Assembly (NCBI GenBank): GCA_913058575.1 | Contig: CAJXRF010000011.1 | Span: forward strand, 20,016-84,015 | Source: an uncultured Bermanella sp. | Lineage (GTDB): Bacteria > Pseudomonadota > Gammaproteobacteria > Pseudomonadales > Oceanobacteraceae | DNA: 64,000 bases | Direction: 5' to 3' | Shown here: in pieces, positions 1-9,679 of the stretch | How positions within the stretch are numbered: position 1 is the stretch's first letter | Layout: each line of letters begins with the position of its first letter | Position numbers and translations under genes: made by a program | Notes under the pieces: generated by a model | What the model was told of the DNA's origin: nothing | What the model saw: the letters and a program-made list of their open reading frames with translations, nothing else | Database searches by the model: none

Positions 1-1
1 C

Positions 2-187
2 ACCATGGCCAAACAAGCCATTCAAAAATTTAATAGCTATGTGCGAAAGTCTGATATTTCTGATCAAGTTCAGGCCGCACAAATGAGTCGCAAGGTCGAC
101 GGCCTCTACACTATGAATTCAAAGCACACCATTTTGGTCAGCCAAAAAGACACTAAAATTGATGGCGAACACATTCACATGGGCTAA
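2..187 (+). CDS. C-terminal fragment of a T6SS-associated DUF3540-like protein (truncated by window edge)
   Basis: Frame open to the window edge; C-terminus ...HTILVSQKDTKIDGEHIHMG resembles DUF3540 C-termini; directly followed by a DUF4150 PAAR-like gene. Confidence 0.55.
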   Translation, partial: TMAKQAIQKFNSYVRKSDISDQVQAAQMSRKVDGLYTMNSKHTILVSQKDTKIDGEHIHMG

Positions 188-222
188 CGCTGTGGCTTTA
201 ATTAACAAAAAGGAAAGACATT

Positions 223-636
223 ATGTTTGCTAACTGCTCTTTAGGGGGCATGCAATTCGCCATGCCTGATGTATGCCTGACGCCCATTCCATCACCGGCA
301 GGCCCTATACCTACCCCTATTCCTTATCCGAATACCGCTATGCTACCCATGGCTCTTCCACCGACTTGTTCCATGAAGCACTTTATCTCCATGATGCCTG
401 CTCATAATATGGCCACCACAGTCCCCATGAGCATGGGGGATAATGCCGGCGCCATTGGAGGGGTGATGTCCGGTATGATGATGGGCCCGGCACGCAGCAT
501 GATGGGCAGTATTAAAGTGTTTACCGGTGGCTTACCGTCCACAAAAATGCTGTCGCCAGCGATACAAAACATGACTAATGCCCCCACTGGCATGACCCTC
601 GCACCCTCACAAGTCAAAGTATTAATCATGTCATAA
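223..636 (+). CDS. DUF4150 / PAAR-like domain protein (T6SS spike-tip type)
   Basis: 137 aa; MFANCSLGGMQFAMPDVCLTPIPSPAGPIPTPIPYPNTA...GPARSMMGSIKVFTGGLPSTKM typical of DUF4150 PAAR-like proteins. Confidence 0.8.
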   Translation: MFANCSLGGMQFAMPDVCLTPIPSPAGPIPTPIPYPNTAMLPMALPPTCSMKHFISMMPAHNMATTVPMSMGDNAGAIGGVMSGMMMGPARSMMGSIKVFTGGLPSTKMLSPAIQNMTNAPTGMTLAPSQVKVLIMS

Positions 637-662
637 CAAAAAACATAGTAATTGGAATATAT

Positions 663-923
663 ATGAGCCAGCAAGAAGACAATAAAAAAATTAGTGCCTA
701 TGTTTCACCGGACTTAGAATATTGCTATCGCGATATTTCAAATATTTTTGTGGGGTCTAATGAAGTCACATTCGAATTTGGAAATCACCACAAGTCAGCA
801 CCGGGTAATGCGATCATTAATAATCGTATTGTCATGTCATTGGGTAATGCATATGATCTGCAACAACGCTTACAGCAAGCATTAATGCAAGCTCAACAAG
901 CAATGATGACTCAAGAAGAATAG
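663..923 (+). CDS. small DUF3467-like protein
   Basis: 86 aa; pattern YRDISNIFVGSNEVTFEFGNHH...NNRIVMSLGNAYDLQQRLQQAL resembles DUF3467. Confidence 0.5.
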   Translation: MSQQEDNKKISAYVSPDLEYCYRDISNIFVGSNEVTFEFGNHHKSAPGNAIINNRIVMSLGNAYDLQQRLQQALMQAQQAMMTQEE

Positions 924-951
924 ACAAAACTAATTATAAATAATACAAATT

Positions 952-980
952 AAAACGATCCTCACGTGAGGGTCGTTTTT
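952..980 (+). terminator. Rho-independent terminator
   Basis: aacgatcctcac/gtgagggtcgtt stem (one G-T wobble) followed by ttttt, after the 663..923 gene. Confidence 0.85.
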
Positions 981-1223
981 CTATTGATAGGTTTCAGCCT
1001 GAAGTCTGGCTTAAATTCTCCATATCAAAGAAGGCTCAATTAAAATATCTTCAATATTCGCCGCCCCACGCTGCTTTTGCTCTGAGTATTACAAGCCACG
1101 CCATTAGATTTGGAGCTATAGTAATCCATAAATCGTCACCAATTTTAAAAAGGTCTAGACACGTTTTAGTTATTGCTTTTATTAATACTTTAGATTTTAT
1201 AATTCTTGCAGGTAGAAATTACA

Positions 1224-1244
1224 ATGGGGCCGTAATGGCCCCAT
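1224..1244 (-). terminator. hairpin downstream of MBL-fold gene, probable terminator
   Basis: atggggcc-gtaat-ggccccat 8-bp perfect stem. Confidence 0.5.
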
Positions 1245-1292
1245 CGGTACTTATTCACTTTTCTTATTTAACAAAATTATAAATAAGTATTT

Positions 1293-2192
1293 TTATTCAT
1301 AAGCGTGTTTAGGGCGCCATGGGTAAGGACCCATCCACATGTCTAACATCACACGATAAACGTTCATGTGCAGCCATTCGTTATAGCCTACCCAATGCTT
1401 GTATTTATCCAGTTTAATGTTGCCAGCTATTTCTAAGAACTGTGTGCCCTTTTTAAACTCGGCCATAATGGCTCCCTGCAAGTCTTCGATGTATTCACGA
1501 GTGAGAATCACATCCTGCATAGTCCCTATGGGTGTTTTTGCATGAGAATGAGAATAACCGGCTTTATTGAAATCCATTTTCTCCAGTACTTTTAAAGCAC
1601 GTACCCACTCTTTAATATTGAAGTCAGGCACTATGGTAAACATCACGCGATTAGGGGTCACTAGGTCGGCAATGAAGGCCACTTTTTCTTTAGGCAGCAA
1701 AGACACTGTCATTCCTAAACCATGGCTCATGCCCATGTAATGCAGCTCAATGGTTTTACCGCCTAACACCAAGTCTTTACGCTTGCCAGACCAAGTCTCA
1801 TCTGGAAGCGACAAATCGTAGTGTGGATTTTCCTTCATCCAAGCATAAGCTTCTTCATGGGCAATCACTTTAGCCCCTTGGTCTTGAAACACTTTACTGC
1901 CCCCCGCATGGTCCCAGTGATTATGGCTTTGCACCACATAGCGCACCGGTTGATCGGTTAAGGTTTTAATGGCCTTTAGCAAACCTTTAGCATGCTGACT
2001 ATTGGCCGTGTCCATTACCACCACCCCTTCGTCTGTAATGACAAACATGGAGTTGAAGCCCTGACCTGGGCCGTACATATATACGCCGTCAGCCGCTTGC
2101 CATACATTTTTTTGAGCCTGTACTGTTGCACTCATTAGAAGTGTAAGCAGTAACCCTCCTAACACGGTAAATATTTTATTTTGCAGTAACAT
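1293..2192 (-). CDS. MBL-fold metallo-hydrolase, exported
   Basis: Signal peptide; SHNHWDHAGG motif. Confidence 0.85.
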   Translation of the reverse strand: MLLQNKIFTVLGGLLLTLLMSATVQAQKNVWQAADGVYMYGPGQGFNSMFVITDEGVVVMDTANSQHAKGLLKAIKTLTDQPVRYVVQSHNHWDHAGGSKVFQDQGAKVIAHEEAYAWMKENPHYDLSLPDETWSGKRKDLVLGGKTIELHYMGMSHGLGMTVSLLPKEKVAFIADLVTPNRVMFTIVPDFNIKEWVRALKVLEKMDFNKAGYSHSHAKTPIGTMQDVILTREYIEDLQGAIMAEFKKGTQFLEIAGNIKLDKYKHWVGYNEWLHMNVYRVMLDMWMGPYPWRPKHAYE

Positions 2193-2269
2193 TTGAATCT
2201 CCTTAGCACATTAAATGCTATTAGTGTGTACCGCCTAAAGGCGGTGTGTTTAATCTTTTAAATATGTGC

Positions 2270-3487
2270 TTATTTTTCTTTTAGTAAAGAAAACTGTTTA
2301 TGACGAGACCTTAGTCGAAGAATATTCAAGAAGGTAAACGCCACTCCTATTAATAAAATGCTTTGAGTAAAGTAGGCGATGGCCAACACCACTACCGCCA
2401 ATACAATGAGCTCATAGCGAGCTGGGCCTTTTTTCTCCATCAAAAAGTCATGACATAACCAAACGGATATCAAGTACCCCACAATGGCCACCGACAAAGC
2501 CAGCACGGCATGAAATTCACTTACCCTGGCAGAGTCCGTCATCACATCAGCATTTACGCTAATCATCACACCTACAGCAGTGGCAAAGGCAAATACGAAG
2601 TAATGTCCATAGGCCCAAATGAAGGCTTTTTTCTGATTCCCTAAATGTTCCTCAACAAAGTCATCAAAATATAACCACCACATGGAAAATAAAATTAACA
2701 CCGCCCCCACCGCTAAACTCATAATGTCAGCGGTTAAATTGCTCACAGCTTTTTCAAAGGTATACACCACCGCCAAGATGGATTCGCCCAATACAATAAT
2801 AGTAAGCAGTCCCATACGCTCTTCTATGTGCGCAAAGTGGTAGTGGGTATTTTTACCCTTGTCTTTTGTGCTTTCGGCTAAATAAGGCACCAACATTTCC
2901 AATACGATCAAACCGATAAATATGGCCCATGAAGAGAAATACAAAATAGAGATTGTCCAAATAATTTGAACCCCTGCCACCCCAATGGCATACCTAAAAG
3001 CCACGGATCGATAATTTTCATCATCATGGGCCACCTTCAACCACATTAAAATATAAGGCACCCGCATGATCACGTAGCCGATCATCATCACTAAAAAATC
3101 ATTTTCTAAAAAAGCAGCTTTAATGCCCACCGCGATAAACACCACACCAATCATTTGAGCAAAAGAAGCCAAGCGAAACTGGGCATCATCTGTATCAAAA
3201 CCCGACGCGAACCAGGTATAACTATTCCAAGGCCACCAAACCAAGAATAGAATAAAAAAGTACATACCTATGGCATGGATTACATGATGGGCTGCCGAAA
3301 TGGCATGATGAAGTTCCGCGGCAAGGCTTGCGATGGCCAACACGTATATAAGGTCATAAAACAGCTCAAGAGGTGTGGCGGCTCTATGGGGCTCACTGAC
3401 ATCTCTTGCAATAAGAGGGTTAATGAGAACCGATTTTGATGATGTATTTTGGCTCATATTTTTCACCTTTAACTTTAATTCGGACAT
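2270..3487 (-). CDS. low temperature requirement protein A (LtrA) family membrane protein
   Basis: Multi-TM; TPLELFYDLIYVLAIASLAAELH and EERMGLLTIIVLGESILAV motifs. Confidence 0.85.
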   Translation of the reverse strand: MSELKLKVKNMSQNTSSKSVLINPLIARDVSEPHRAATPLELFYDLIYVLAIASLAAELHHAISAAHHVIHAIGMYFFILFLVWWPWNSYTWFASGFDTDDAQFRLASFAQMIGVVFIAVGIKAAFLENDFLVMMIGYVIMRVPYILMWLKVAHDDENYRSVAFRYAIGVAGVQIIWTISILYFSSWAIFIGLIVLEMLVPYLAESTKDKGKNTHYHFAHIEERMGLLTIIVLGESILAVVYTFEKAVSNLTADIMSLAVGAVLILFSMWWLYFDDFVEEHLGNQKKAFIWAYGHYFVFAFATAVGVMISVNADVMTDSARVSEFHAVLALSVAIVGYLISVWLCHDFLMEKKGPARYELIVLAVVVLAIAYFTQSILLIGVAFTFLNILRLRSRHKQFSLLKEK

Positions 3488-3551
3488 GTTTATTTAAAAC
3501 AAAACCGAAAAAACAGCCTGTAAAATTTTCACGTAAACCAGCCAGTATTGG

Positions 3552-4586
3552 CTAGTTCAGCTCCAGTAACATGCTCTCGTCGTATTCAACAAGGGGAGAT
3601 TGAGTTCTCACTTTTTCAATGTAATCTGGGTTGGCAATCATGGGGCGCCCAATTGCAATTAAATCGGCATCACCTCGTGATACGGCTTTGCTTGCCGCAT
3701 CTGGTGAGTAACTTCCGTTCGCAATCACGGTGCCGTGATAATGACGGCGAATGTATTGAGTCACCGTGCCGTCTAAATAATCCACATGCTGGTCTTCAAA
3801 AATCCCAGTGTGCACATAGCTAAGCTCTAGAAAGTTTAGTTTAGATAAGAGGTAATCAAACACAGCCACATCACGGGGGTCATGATTCATATTAAAATAG
3901 GCCGCCGGTGATAAACGCACCCCAACATTTTGAATCTCCTGCTTAACGGCGGCAATTATTTCAAGTAATAAACGCGACATATTTTCCGGCGTTCTTCCCC
4001 ACTCATCTTCTCGCTGATTAGCGTTAAAATGTAAAAACTGATCCAACAAATAACCATTGGCCCCATGAATTTCAACCCCATCAAAGCCAGCCTTTTTGGC
4101 ATTTCTAGCCGCTTGAGCGAAGTCAGAGACGACCTTTTCAAAGTCTTTATTATTCATTGATCGCGGTTCGCCATACTCAAGCTCGCGCATGTGCGGCACA
4201 GTGCCTTCAATGCCAATGGCAGACGGCGCAATAGGTTGCTCACCATGGAAGTACGAATGGGAAACTCGACCGGTATGCCACAATTGGGCAAATATTTTCC
4301 CGCCACTGTTGTGTACTTTAGTGGTGATGTTTTTCCAGCCAACCACTTGTTCTTGAGTAAATAACCCAGGGGAGTTGGGATAGCCTTGGGCTTCCTTTGA
4401 AATAAGAGCGGCCTCTGAAATTATCAAACCCGCCTGCGCACGGAGCGCATAATAGTTGGCCATGTCATCAGTGGGCACCAATTGATTATCGGCCATCTGG
4501 CGGCTCATGGGCGCCATGATAAAGCGATTATTTAGGCTTAGGCCGGCCCCTAGATCGACTTTGCTAAAAAGGTGTTCGTGGCTCAT
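3552..4586 (-). CDS. alkene reductase / Old Yellow Enzyme family (NADH:flavin oxidoreductase)
   Basis: NRFIMAPMSR, AQLWHTGRVSH, GFDGVEIHGANGYLLDQFLH, AIGRPMIANPD motifs. Confidence 0.93.
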   Translation of the reverse strand: MSHEHLFSKVDLGAGLSLNNRFIMAPMSRQMADNQLVPTDDMANYYALRAQAGLIISEAALISKEAQGYPNSPGLFTQEQVVGWKNITTKVHNSGGKIFAQLWHTGRVSHSYFHGEQPIAPSAIGIEGTVPHMRELEYGEPRSMNNKDFEKVVSDFAQAARNAKKAGFDGVEIHGANGYLLDQFLHFNANQREDEWGRTPENMSRLLLEIIAAVKQEIQNVGVRLSPAAYFNMNHDPRDVAVFDYLLSKLNFLELSYVHTGIFEDQHVDYLDGTVTQYIRRHYHGTVIANGSYSPDAASKAVSRGDADLIAIGRPMIANPDYIEKVRTQSPLVEYDESMLLELN

Positions 4587-4715
4587 GTTTATCTCCTAGA
4601 CCTGCCCGATGACATAAACCCATTCTAATCGTAGCCATAATCTTTACTAGATAGCTAAATTGAACAATACTGTCCACTAAATCAGAACAGTTAGCTTAGT
4701 GATAGGAGTGAGCCC

Positions 4716-5630
4716 ATGGATGAATTAAAGCGGGTGGGTGTCTTTACGAAGGTGGTGGCAGCCGGCAGTTTCTCTGAAGCAGCGCGAAAACTGGGGGTGG
4801 CCAAATCGGCTGTTAGCAAGCAAATTAGCCTATTGGAAGAAGAAGTAGGAGTGCGGCTATTAAACCGCACCACTCGCAAATTAAGTCTTACCGAAGCGGG
4901 CAGTATTTATTACCGCCATTGTGAGCACATTGTTAGCCGCGCCGAAATCGCCCTAAATGAATTACGCCAATACCAAAACCAGCCCACCGGAACCCTTAGG
5001 GTTTCAAGCCCTATTTCATTTGGGCGCGCATTATTGATACCTGTCATTAAAGAATTGCGTAGTTTATACCCACTTTTGAAAATTGATTTACAGCTAAGCG
5101 ATGAGGTGATTGATATGGTTGAAAACAGCATCGATCTCACGGTACGCATCGGCCAACTTCAAGACTCTAATTTAATTGCTAAAAAGTTATGTGACACGCC
5201 CGTGGTTATTTTTGCGTCTCCTGAATACCTCGCCAATTATGGAGCCCCTAAAACTCCCAGCGATTTAATTGACCATCAATGGATTAGTTTATCCATCTTG
5301 TCATCCCCTATTGTGGGCACCTTCCACCATAAAATCACCCAAGAACCTGCCGAGCACCAAATTAGCAGTAACCTTAAAATTAATTCGGTGGATGCCATCA
5401 TAGATGCAGCCTTGCAAGGTCTAGGCATATCAGCCTTAGTAAAAACCACCGTTCACGAAGAATTACGTAATGGTAAGTTGATTCCGGTACTGGAAGATTA
5501 TGAGCTCACCCCTAGAGGCATTTACGCTTTGTATCCTCATCGTGAGCACCTGCCGCCTAAGGTGCGAATATTTATGGACTTTTTAGAGAAGCATTGCCAA
5601 AAGGCAAACTGGGCACTGCCTGTTTTATAA
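4716..5630 (+). CDS. LysR-family transcriptional regulator
   Basis: N-terminal HTH (SFSEAARKLGVAKSAVSKQISLLEEEVGVRLLNRTTRKLSLTEAG); divergent from the OYE gene. Confidence 0.93.
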   Translation: MDELKRVGVFTKVVAAGSFSEAARKLGVAKSAVSKQISLLEEEVGVRLLNRTTRKLSLTEAGSIYYRHCEHIVSRAEIALNELRQYQNQPTGTLRVSSPISFGRALLIPVIKELRSLYPLLKIDLQLSDEVIDMVENSIDLTVRIGQLQDSNLIAKKLCDTPVVIFASPEYLANYGAPKTPSDLIDHQWISLSILSSPIVGTFHHKITQEPAEHQISSNLKINSVDAIIDAALQGLGISALVKTTVHEELRNGKLIPVLEDYELTPRGIYALYPHREHLPPKVRIFMDFLEKHCQKANWALPVL

Positions 5631-5671
5631 CCCTGATACGCTTTACTCACCGCAACAATAATCTTCACGTA

Positions 5672-5709
5672 AAAACCTATCCACTGCCAAATGGCAGTGG
5701 ATAGGTTTT
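5672..5709. terminator. strong inverted repeat, likely bidirectional terminator
   Basis: 18-bp perfect arms aaaacctatccactgcca / tggcagtggataggtttt with 2-nt centre. Confidence 0.7.
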
Positions 5710-5819
5710 ACTGTTTCTAATAACTTCATACCGTACCGGCACCCTATTTAGGAAAACCGAGTTTTCGCAGGATGCGTTGTCTTTTCAAGTTTTAACCACA
5801 AGACAAAGCGTTAACAAGG

Positions 5820-6338
5820 ATGGTTATGCAAAATAATACACCAAAGAGACCCACCATCAGTCGGCAAGCAGTGCTCATTGCCGCTAGACAAACCGCCGCC
5901 AGCGTGATCAATACCACCAGCCACTGTAATTTGGATTTAAACCATCTATCAGAAACCATCGTCCGGCATTGGCGAAATGGAATGGACGCTTATGAACTGG
6001 CGAAAAAACTCGAAGCCTACAGCCGTTACCGGCCCGACATGGAAATGCTCAACGCTTTAGAAAAAATGAATCGCAATGTCGATATACTTTACCGCGATCA
6101 ATTGGAGAATTGGATAAATACACAGGATATCAAACCGCCTTTTCCAATTGGCACAGAGATTAAAGAAGGCATTATCAAGCGCGTTGATCCATATGGCATT
6201 GCACGCTATATGATAAGGGTCCGTGATTGCAAAGAACCAAGCTCTTATCTGCTAAAAAATTTCGAGGATGCAGTATGGGTGAGTGCTCCAGAGGCTAAAT
6301 TTTTACAATCCAATAGTATTAAGTGCCTCAACGCCTGA
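5820..6338 (+). CDS. hypothetical protein (start may be 5826)
   Basis: 172-aa ORF with purine-rich sequence upstream and a terminator-like hairpin downstream; no family recognised. Confidence 0.6.
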   Translation: MVMQNNTPKRPTISRQAVLIAARQTAASVINTTSHCNLDLNHLSETIVRHWRNGMDAYELAKKLEAYSRYRPDMEMLNALEKMNRNVDILYRDQLENWINTQDIKPPFPIGTEIKEGIIKRVDPYGIARYMIRVRDCKEPSSYLLKNFEDAVWVSAPEAKFLQSNSIKCLNA

Positions 6339-6405
6339 CCCAGTAACCTTTCTATCCATCAGTGACAGCCTTAGTCACATGTAAAAAAGTGCTAACCATA
6401 AAATA

Positions 6406-6436
6406 AAAAGCCCCTATTTTTCAATAGAGGCTTTTC
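6406..6436. terminator. hairpin terminator between convergent genes
   Basis: aaaagcccctatt-tttc-aatagaggctttt. Confidence 0.7.
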
Positions 6437-6456
6437 GTTATTTAAAGCATAAAAAA

Positions 6457-7734
6457 TTAATGAAACAAAAGCTTACCGGTACGAATACGTTGCGGGTGAT
6501 CCCCCACAGGAAAGCTCGCCACTTCTTTGGCATCATCAAACGAAATAACCGATACCCTGTCTTGTTCGCTCACCGACACATAACAATATTTACCGTCGGC
6601 ACTTTCTGTGGACCAGTAAGGCTTGGCCCCTAATGGTGTTTCGGATAGTTGGATGGTTTTATATTCAAACGTCTCACGATCCACTATAGCCGCGTAGCCT
6701 GACATGGTCGCCGCCACACACAATTTAGTACCCTCACTGTTCATGGCCAAACCATGGTGAGCCGAGTTAAGCTGGTAATCACGTAGACTCATTTGTGCTA
6801 TTTCCTCAGGAATAGGCAGCTCTAGCTTACGGGTAATTTTCTGTTGCTCTACGTCGTATTCAAAGAAGCCATGATAAAAAGAGATTTGCATGTATACAAA
6901 TTTACCATCAGGTGCCACAGCCATGGGACGCACAGCACTGTCTACCCAAGGGGTACCAAACTCTTCTAGTTTTTCGGCCATGTCCACACGCTGTAGTATT
7001 TCGTAGGTTTTGGCATCAACGATTTGAAAATAACGATCGCCTTTTATCCAATCTAACCATGAACTGGTAAAAGGCACATACACTTTGCCTATGCTGGCGT
7101 GGTAAATAAGCTTGCCATCTTTAGAGTAAGTGTTTTCATGGGGCTGATCGCCCGATTCAAACTCGGCAATGATTTTACCGGTGGCCGTGTCAATGGCTTG
7201 CACTTTAGCCGCGGTAGAGGCCGAGACTAAAAAGACTTTACCATCAGGGGAAATGGCTGAATGATCAGAGCGCGAACCTTCCACCTGGGTGCGCCAAGTA
7301 ATTTTTCCTGTGTTCACATCTAACGCCACTACGTCGGCAAAACTTGGGCGGGAAATAAACAAGTGGCGGCCATCGTTTGAAGGGAACATGTCATCTACCA
7401 TTTGGTGATGCCCTTCGCCAATCACTTCCTTAATGAAAGTAGAAGTAATACGGCGCTTAATGGAGCTGGTGAGCTCTTCTAACCTTGCTTCCTTATCTGG
7501 TACTGCATTTAGTTTTTTAATACGCTCATGGGTGTGTGGGTCGTATATATCTATGGTGCCATCCCAATTATTGCCCACCACAATCACATCACGCAGAGCG
7601 TTAGTGTGTTGTGAGTCTACCTGGGTGACGGAATCGGTGATTTGGCCGTTTACGGTTGCCGGGGAACTGGCCCACAGGCTATGAGCCCCTACGGTAAGCA
7701 AGATGCCCAATGCCGATGTTTTTAACGCTATCAT
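6457..7734 (-). CDS. exported YncE/YVTN-type beta-propeller protein
   Basis: Signal peptide; repeated propeller segments ([39 protein letters not shown]). Confidence 0.75.
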   Translation of the reverse strand: MIALKTSALGILLTVGAHSLWASSPATVNGQITDSVTQVDSQHTNALRDVIVVGNNWDGTIDIYDPHTHERIKKLNAVPDKEARLEELTSSIKRRITSTFIKEVIGEGHHQMVDDMFPSNDGRHLFISRPSFADVVALDVNTGKITWRTQVEGSRSDHSAISPDGKVFLVSASTAAKVQAIDTATGKIIAEFESGDQPHENTYSKDGKLIYHASIGKVYVPFTSSWLDWIKGDRYFQIVDAKTYEILQRVDMAEKLEEFGTPWVDSAVRPMAVAPDGKFVYMQISFYHGFFEYDVEQQKITRKLELPIPEEIAQMSLRDYQLNSAHHGLAMNSEGTKLCVAATMSGYAAIVDRETFEYKTIQLSETPLGAKPYWSTESADGKYCYVSVSEQDRVSVISFDDAKEVASFPVGDHPQRIRTGKLLFH

Positions 7735-7901
7735 GTTAGTGCCTTATGATGATTTTTCTGTCACGCATAAAAGAAATGGTAAAAGTACAAATGCATGCCA
7801 GTCATTAGGCTTTACAGTAACAAGCTCAGCTCATTCATTCATTGGCGTACCGAGTCCAGCCAGTTGACCTTGCTGGCCAGCGCAGAGTTTTTAGAGCCCA
7901 C

Positions 7902-7925
7902 AAAAAAGCCCCTAATATAGGGGCT
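7902..7925 (-). terminator. Rho-independent terminator
   Basis: agcccct-aatat-aggggct with T-run on the minus strand, after the DUF3127 gene. Confidence 0.85.
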
Positions 7926-7963
7926 AGATTAAATTACCTTACAAAAGCAGTCTTTGGTGACCT

Positions 7964-8371
7964 CTAAAACGGCACTTCATCATCAAAATTATTGGCAGGA
8001 GCCGAATAAGACATACCGTCAAAGTCACCACCACCATGAGCGGGTGCCATGGAGGGGGCTTGCCCAGCTTGAGCGCCTTCTACACGCCATGCCTGTAAAC
8101 TGGTGAAGCACTTTTCAGGTTTACCCGCTGCACTCCAAAGACGACCAGACAGGTTAAAATGGGCAATGACTTCTTGGCCAATTTGGTATTGGTCCATCAA
8201 TGCACATTTGTCTTTAATCAGCTCAAGGGCCACGTAGTTTGGGTAATCAGGGTTTTCCCCTTCACCACTTAACTTAATAACGAATTCACGCTTTGTGAAA
8301 CCATTCTGACCATAAGCGGTGGTTTCCCCTAAAGAGTGAATCACTCCTTGTACTTCAAAACTTTTGGACAT
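7964..8371 (-). CDS. DUF3127 (OB-fold-like) protein with SSB-type acidic C-terminal tip
   Basis: Start taken at MSKSFEVQGVIHSLGE; DUF3127-like core; C-terminus ...NNFDDEVPF resembles the SSB tip DDDIPF. Confidence 0.75.
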   Translation of the reverse strand: MSKSFEVQGVIHSLGETTAYGQNGFTKREFVIKLSGEGENPDYPNYVALELIKDKCALMDQYQIGQEVIAHFNLSGRLWSAAGKPEKCFTSLQAWRVEGAQAGQAPSMAPAHGGGDFDGMSYSAPANNFDDEVPF

Positions 8372-8431
8372 GTTTATCACCTTTATAATTTGCGAAGAAT
8401 AATACCACTGATCATTACAAAATGGAGGCAC

Positions 8432-8458
8432 AAAAAAGGCAGGTTAATATTACCTGCC
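8432..8458 (-). terminator. Rho-independent terminator
   Basis: ggcaggt-taatatt-acctgcc with T-run on minus strand. Confidence 0.8.
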
Positions 8459-8485
8459 CTCATAAAGTCCATTTCTTAACCACAA

Positions 8486-8896
8486 CTAGTCTTCGTACAT
8501 ACTCTGTATCAACTTAATACCTGGGTTTAAAACCTCCCGCCACACGGTATCTAGTTCGTCATTAAACTCTGGGTCAAATGCGTTTAGGGTTTCCACTAAA
8601 GCGTCTAGCCACTGGCCATATAAACTGGGGTGGATGTTCATCTGCTTTTTACTGTGGCTCTCACCCAGAGCGCGTATTTTAGTGTCCGACATGCCCCGGG
8701 CATGCATCACCAGCCACATGACACCGCCACGCAATAAGCCCCTTTGTGCTGACATATCGGTATCCACAAACATGGAGCGGATTTCATCGGATTTACCCAT
8801 GAAATTGCTGTAAAAAACTTCGAAAAATCTTGGATCGTTACAGGCGCGGCCGTAACTTTGAAATACCCACTCGGCGGGATCAAGGTGACTACTCAT
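8486..8896 (-). CDS. globin-family protein
   Basis: 136 aa; FFEVFYSNFMGKSDEIRSMF, MNIHPSLYGQWLDALVETL pattern of bacterial globins. Confidence 0.75.
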   Translation of the reverse strand: MSSHLDPAEWVFQSYGRACNDPRFFEVFYSNFMGKSDEIRSMFVDTDMSAQRGLLRGGVMWLVMHARGMSDTKIRALGESHSKKQMNIHPSLYGQWLDALVETLNAFDPEFNDELDTVWREVLNPGIKLIQSMYED

Positions 8897-9082
8897 GATA
8901 TGACTACATTACAGTGTTCAAAAAGGCCGCGAACTTTACGGGGTTGAATCATTGATTGCAATCCTTAATCGTGACTACTTTCACAAAGCCTTTAAAGAGG
9001 TGTTTACACTTCAATTCTCAAGCCATTATCTGGGTAACCATTAGCCAGATAATGGCTGCCCATTGCTTTTATCTTTTAAGAA

Positions 9083-9114
9083 ACTAAAATGTTAGTACAT
9101 ACCCTTTAGTTACC
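9083..9114. promoter_or_regulatory. candidate HxlR operator, copy 1
   Basis: actaaaatgttagtacataccctttagttacc; same 32-bp register as the copies at 10393 and 12936. Confidence 0.7.
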
Positions 9115-9122
9115 ATAAGGCC

Positions 9123-9518
9123 ATGCGCATGTATCAATTACCCAGCGATATATCCAAAGCTACCCCCAACGTTTTCAACGCCACTTGCCCTGCCCGGTAT
9201 TTACTGAGTACCTTAACCGGTAAATGGAACCTATTGGTCGTGGACGCCCTTTCCGCGGGTCGCTGGCGAAATGGTGAACTGTTGCGAAAAATAGACGGTA
9301 TTTCACAAAAAATGTTAACTCAAACTTTACGGGGCCTAGAAGATTTAAATTTAGTCAAGCGCATGGACATGGGCACAGTGCCTCCTCATGTGGAATATGA
9401 GCTAACCGAAATAGGCAAAGAGTTAAGGAAAAAAATATGTTCGTTTGATCGCTGGGTAGAAAAGAATATGCTTGAGCTCATTGAAAACAGTGAAGATGTG
9501 AATATTGAATACATTTAA
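9123..9518 (+). CDS. HxlR-family winged-helix transcriptional regulator
   Basis: LLSTLTGKWNLLVVDALSAGRWRNGELLRKIDGISQKMLTQTLRGLEDLNLVKR. Confidence 0.92.
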   Translation: MRMYQLPSDISKATPNVFNATCPARYLLSTLTGKWNLLVVDALSAGRWRNGELLRKIDGISQKMLTQTLRGLEDLNLVKRMDMGTVPPHVEYELTEIGKELRKKICSFDRWVEKNMLELIENSEDVNIEYI

Positions 9519-9557
9519 GCTTCTCGATTCCCTTTTCTAGACACCCTGTTCTAAATA

Positions 9558-9590
9558 AGAGCCCATCAATATTAACAGGGCTTTTTATTA
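9558..9590 (+). terminator. hairpin terminator after HxlR gene
   Basis: agagccc...gggctttttatt. Confidence 0.65.
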
Positions 9591-9595
9591 ACCCA

Positions 9596-9637
9596 CAAAA
9601 AATCGGCTGGGGTATTCATGAAATACACCAGCCGATT
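9596..9637 (-). terminator. Rho-independent terminator of the peroxiredoxin-like gene
   Basis: aatcggctgg / ccagccgatt 10-bp perfect arms with T-run on minus strand. Confidence 0.8.
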
Positions 9638-9679
9638 CAATACATGGTTTATAACGAGTGGCCCAGCTAAGCCTAGCTC

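Noticed and set aside
402-674. Minus-strand 90-aa ORF opposite the PAAR-like gene
   Set aside because: Shadow ORF over a gene with clear family features
1140-1180. Weak match to the HxlR operator (gtctagacacgttttagttatt)
   Set aside because: Too many mismatches and no suitable promoter context
3548-3823. Plus-strand 91-aa ORF over the OYE gene
   Set aside because: Antisense shadow of a well-supported CDS
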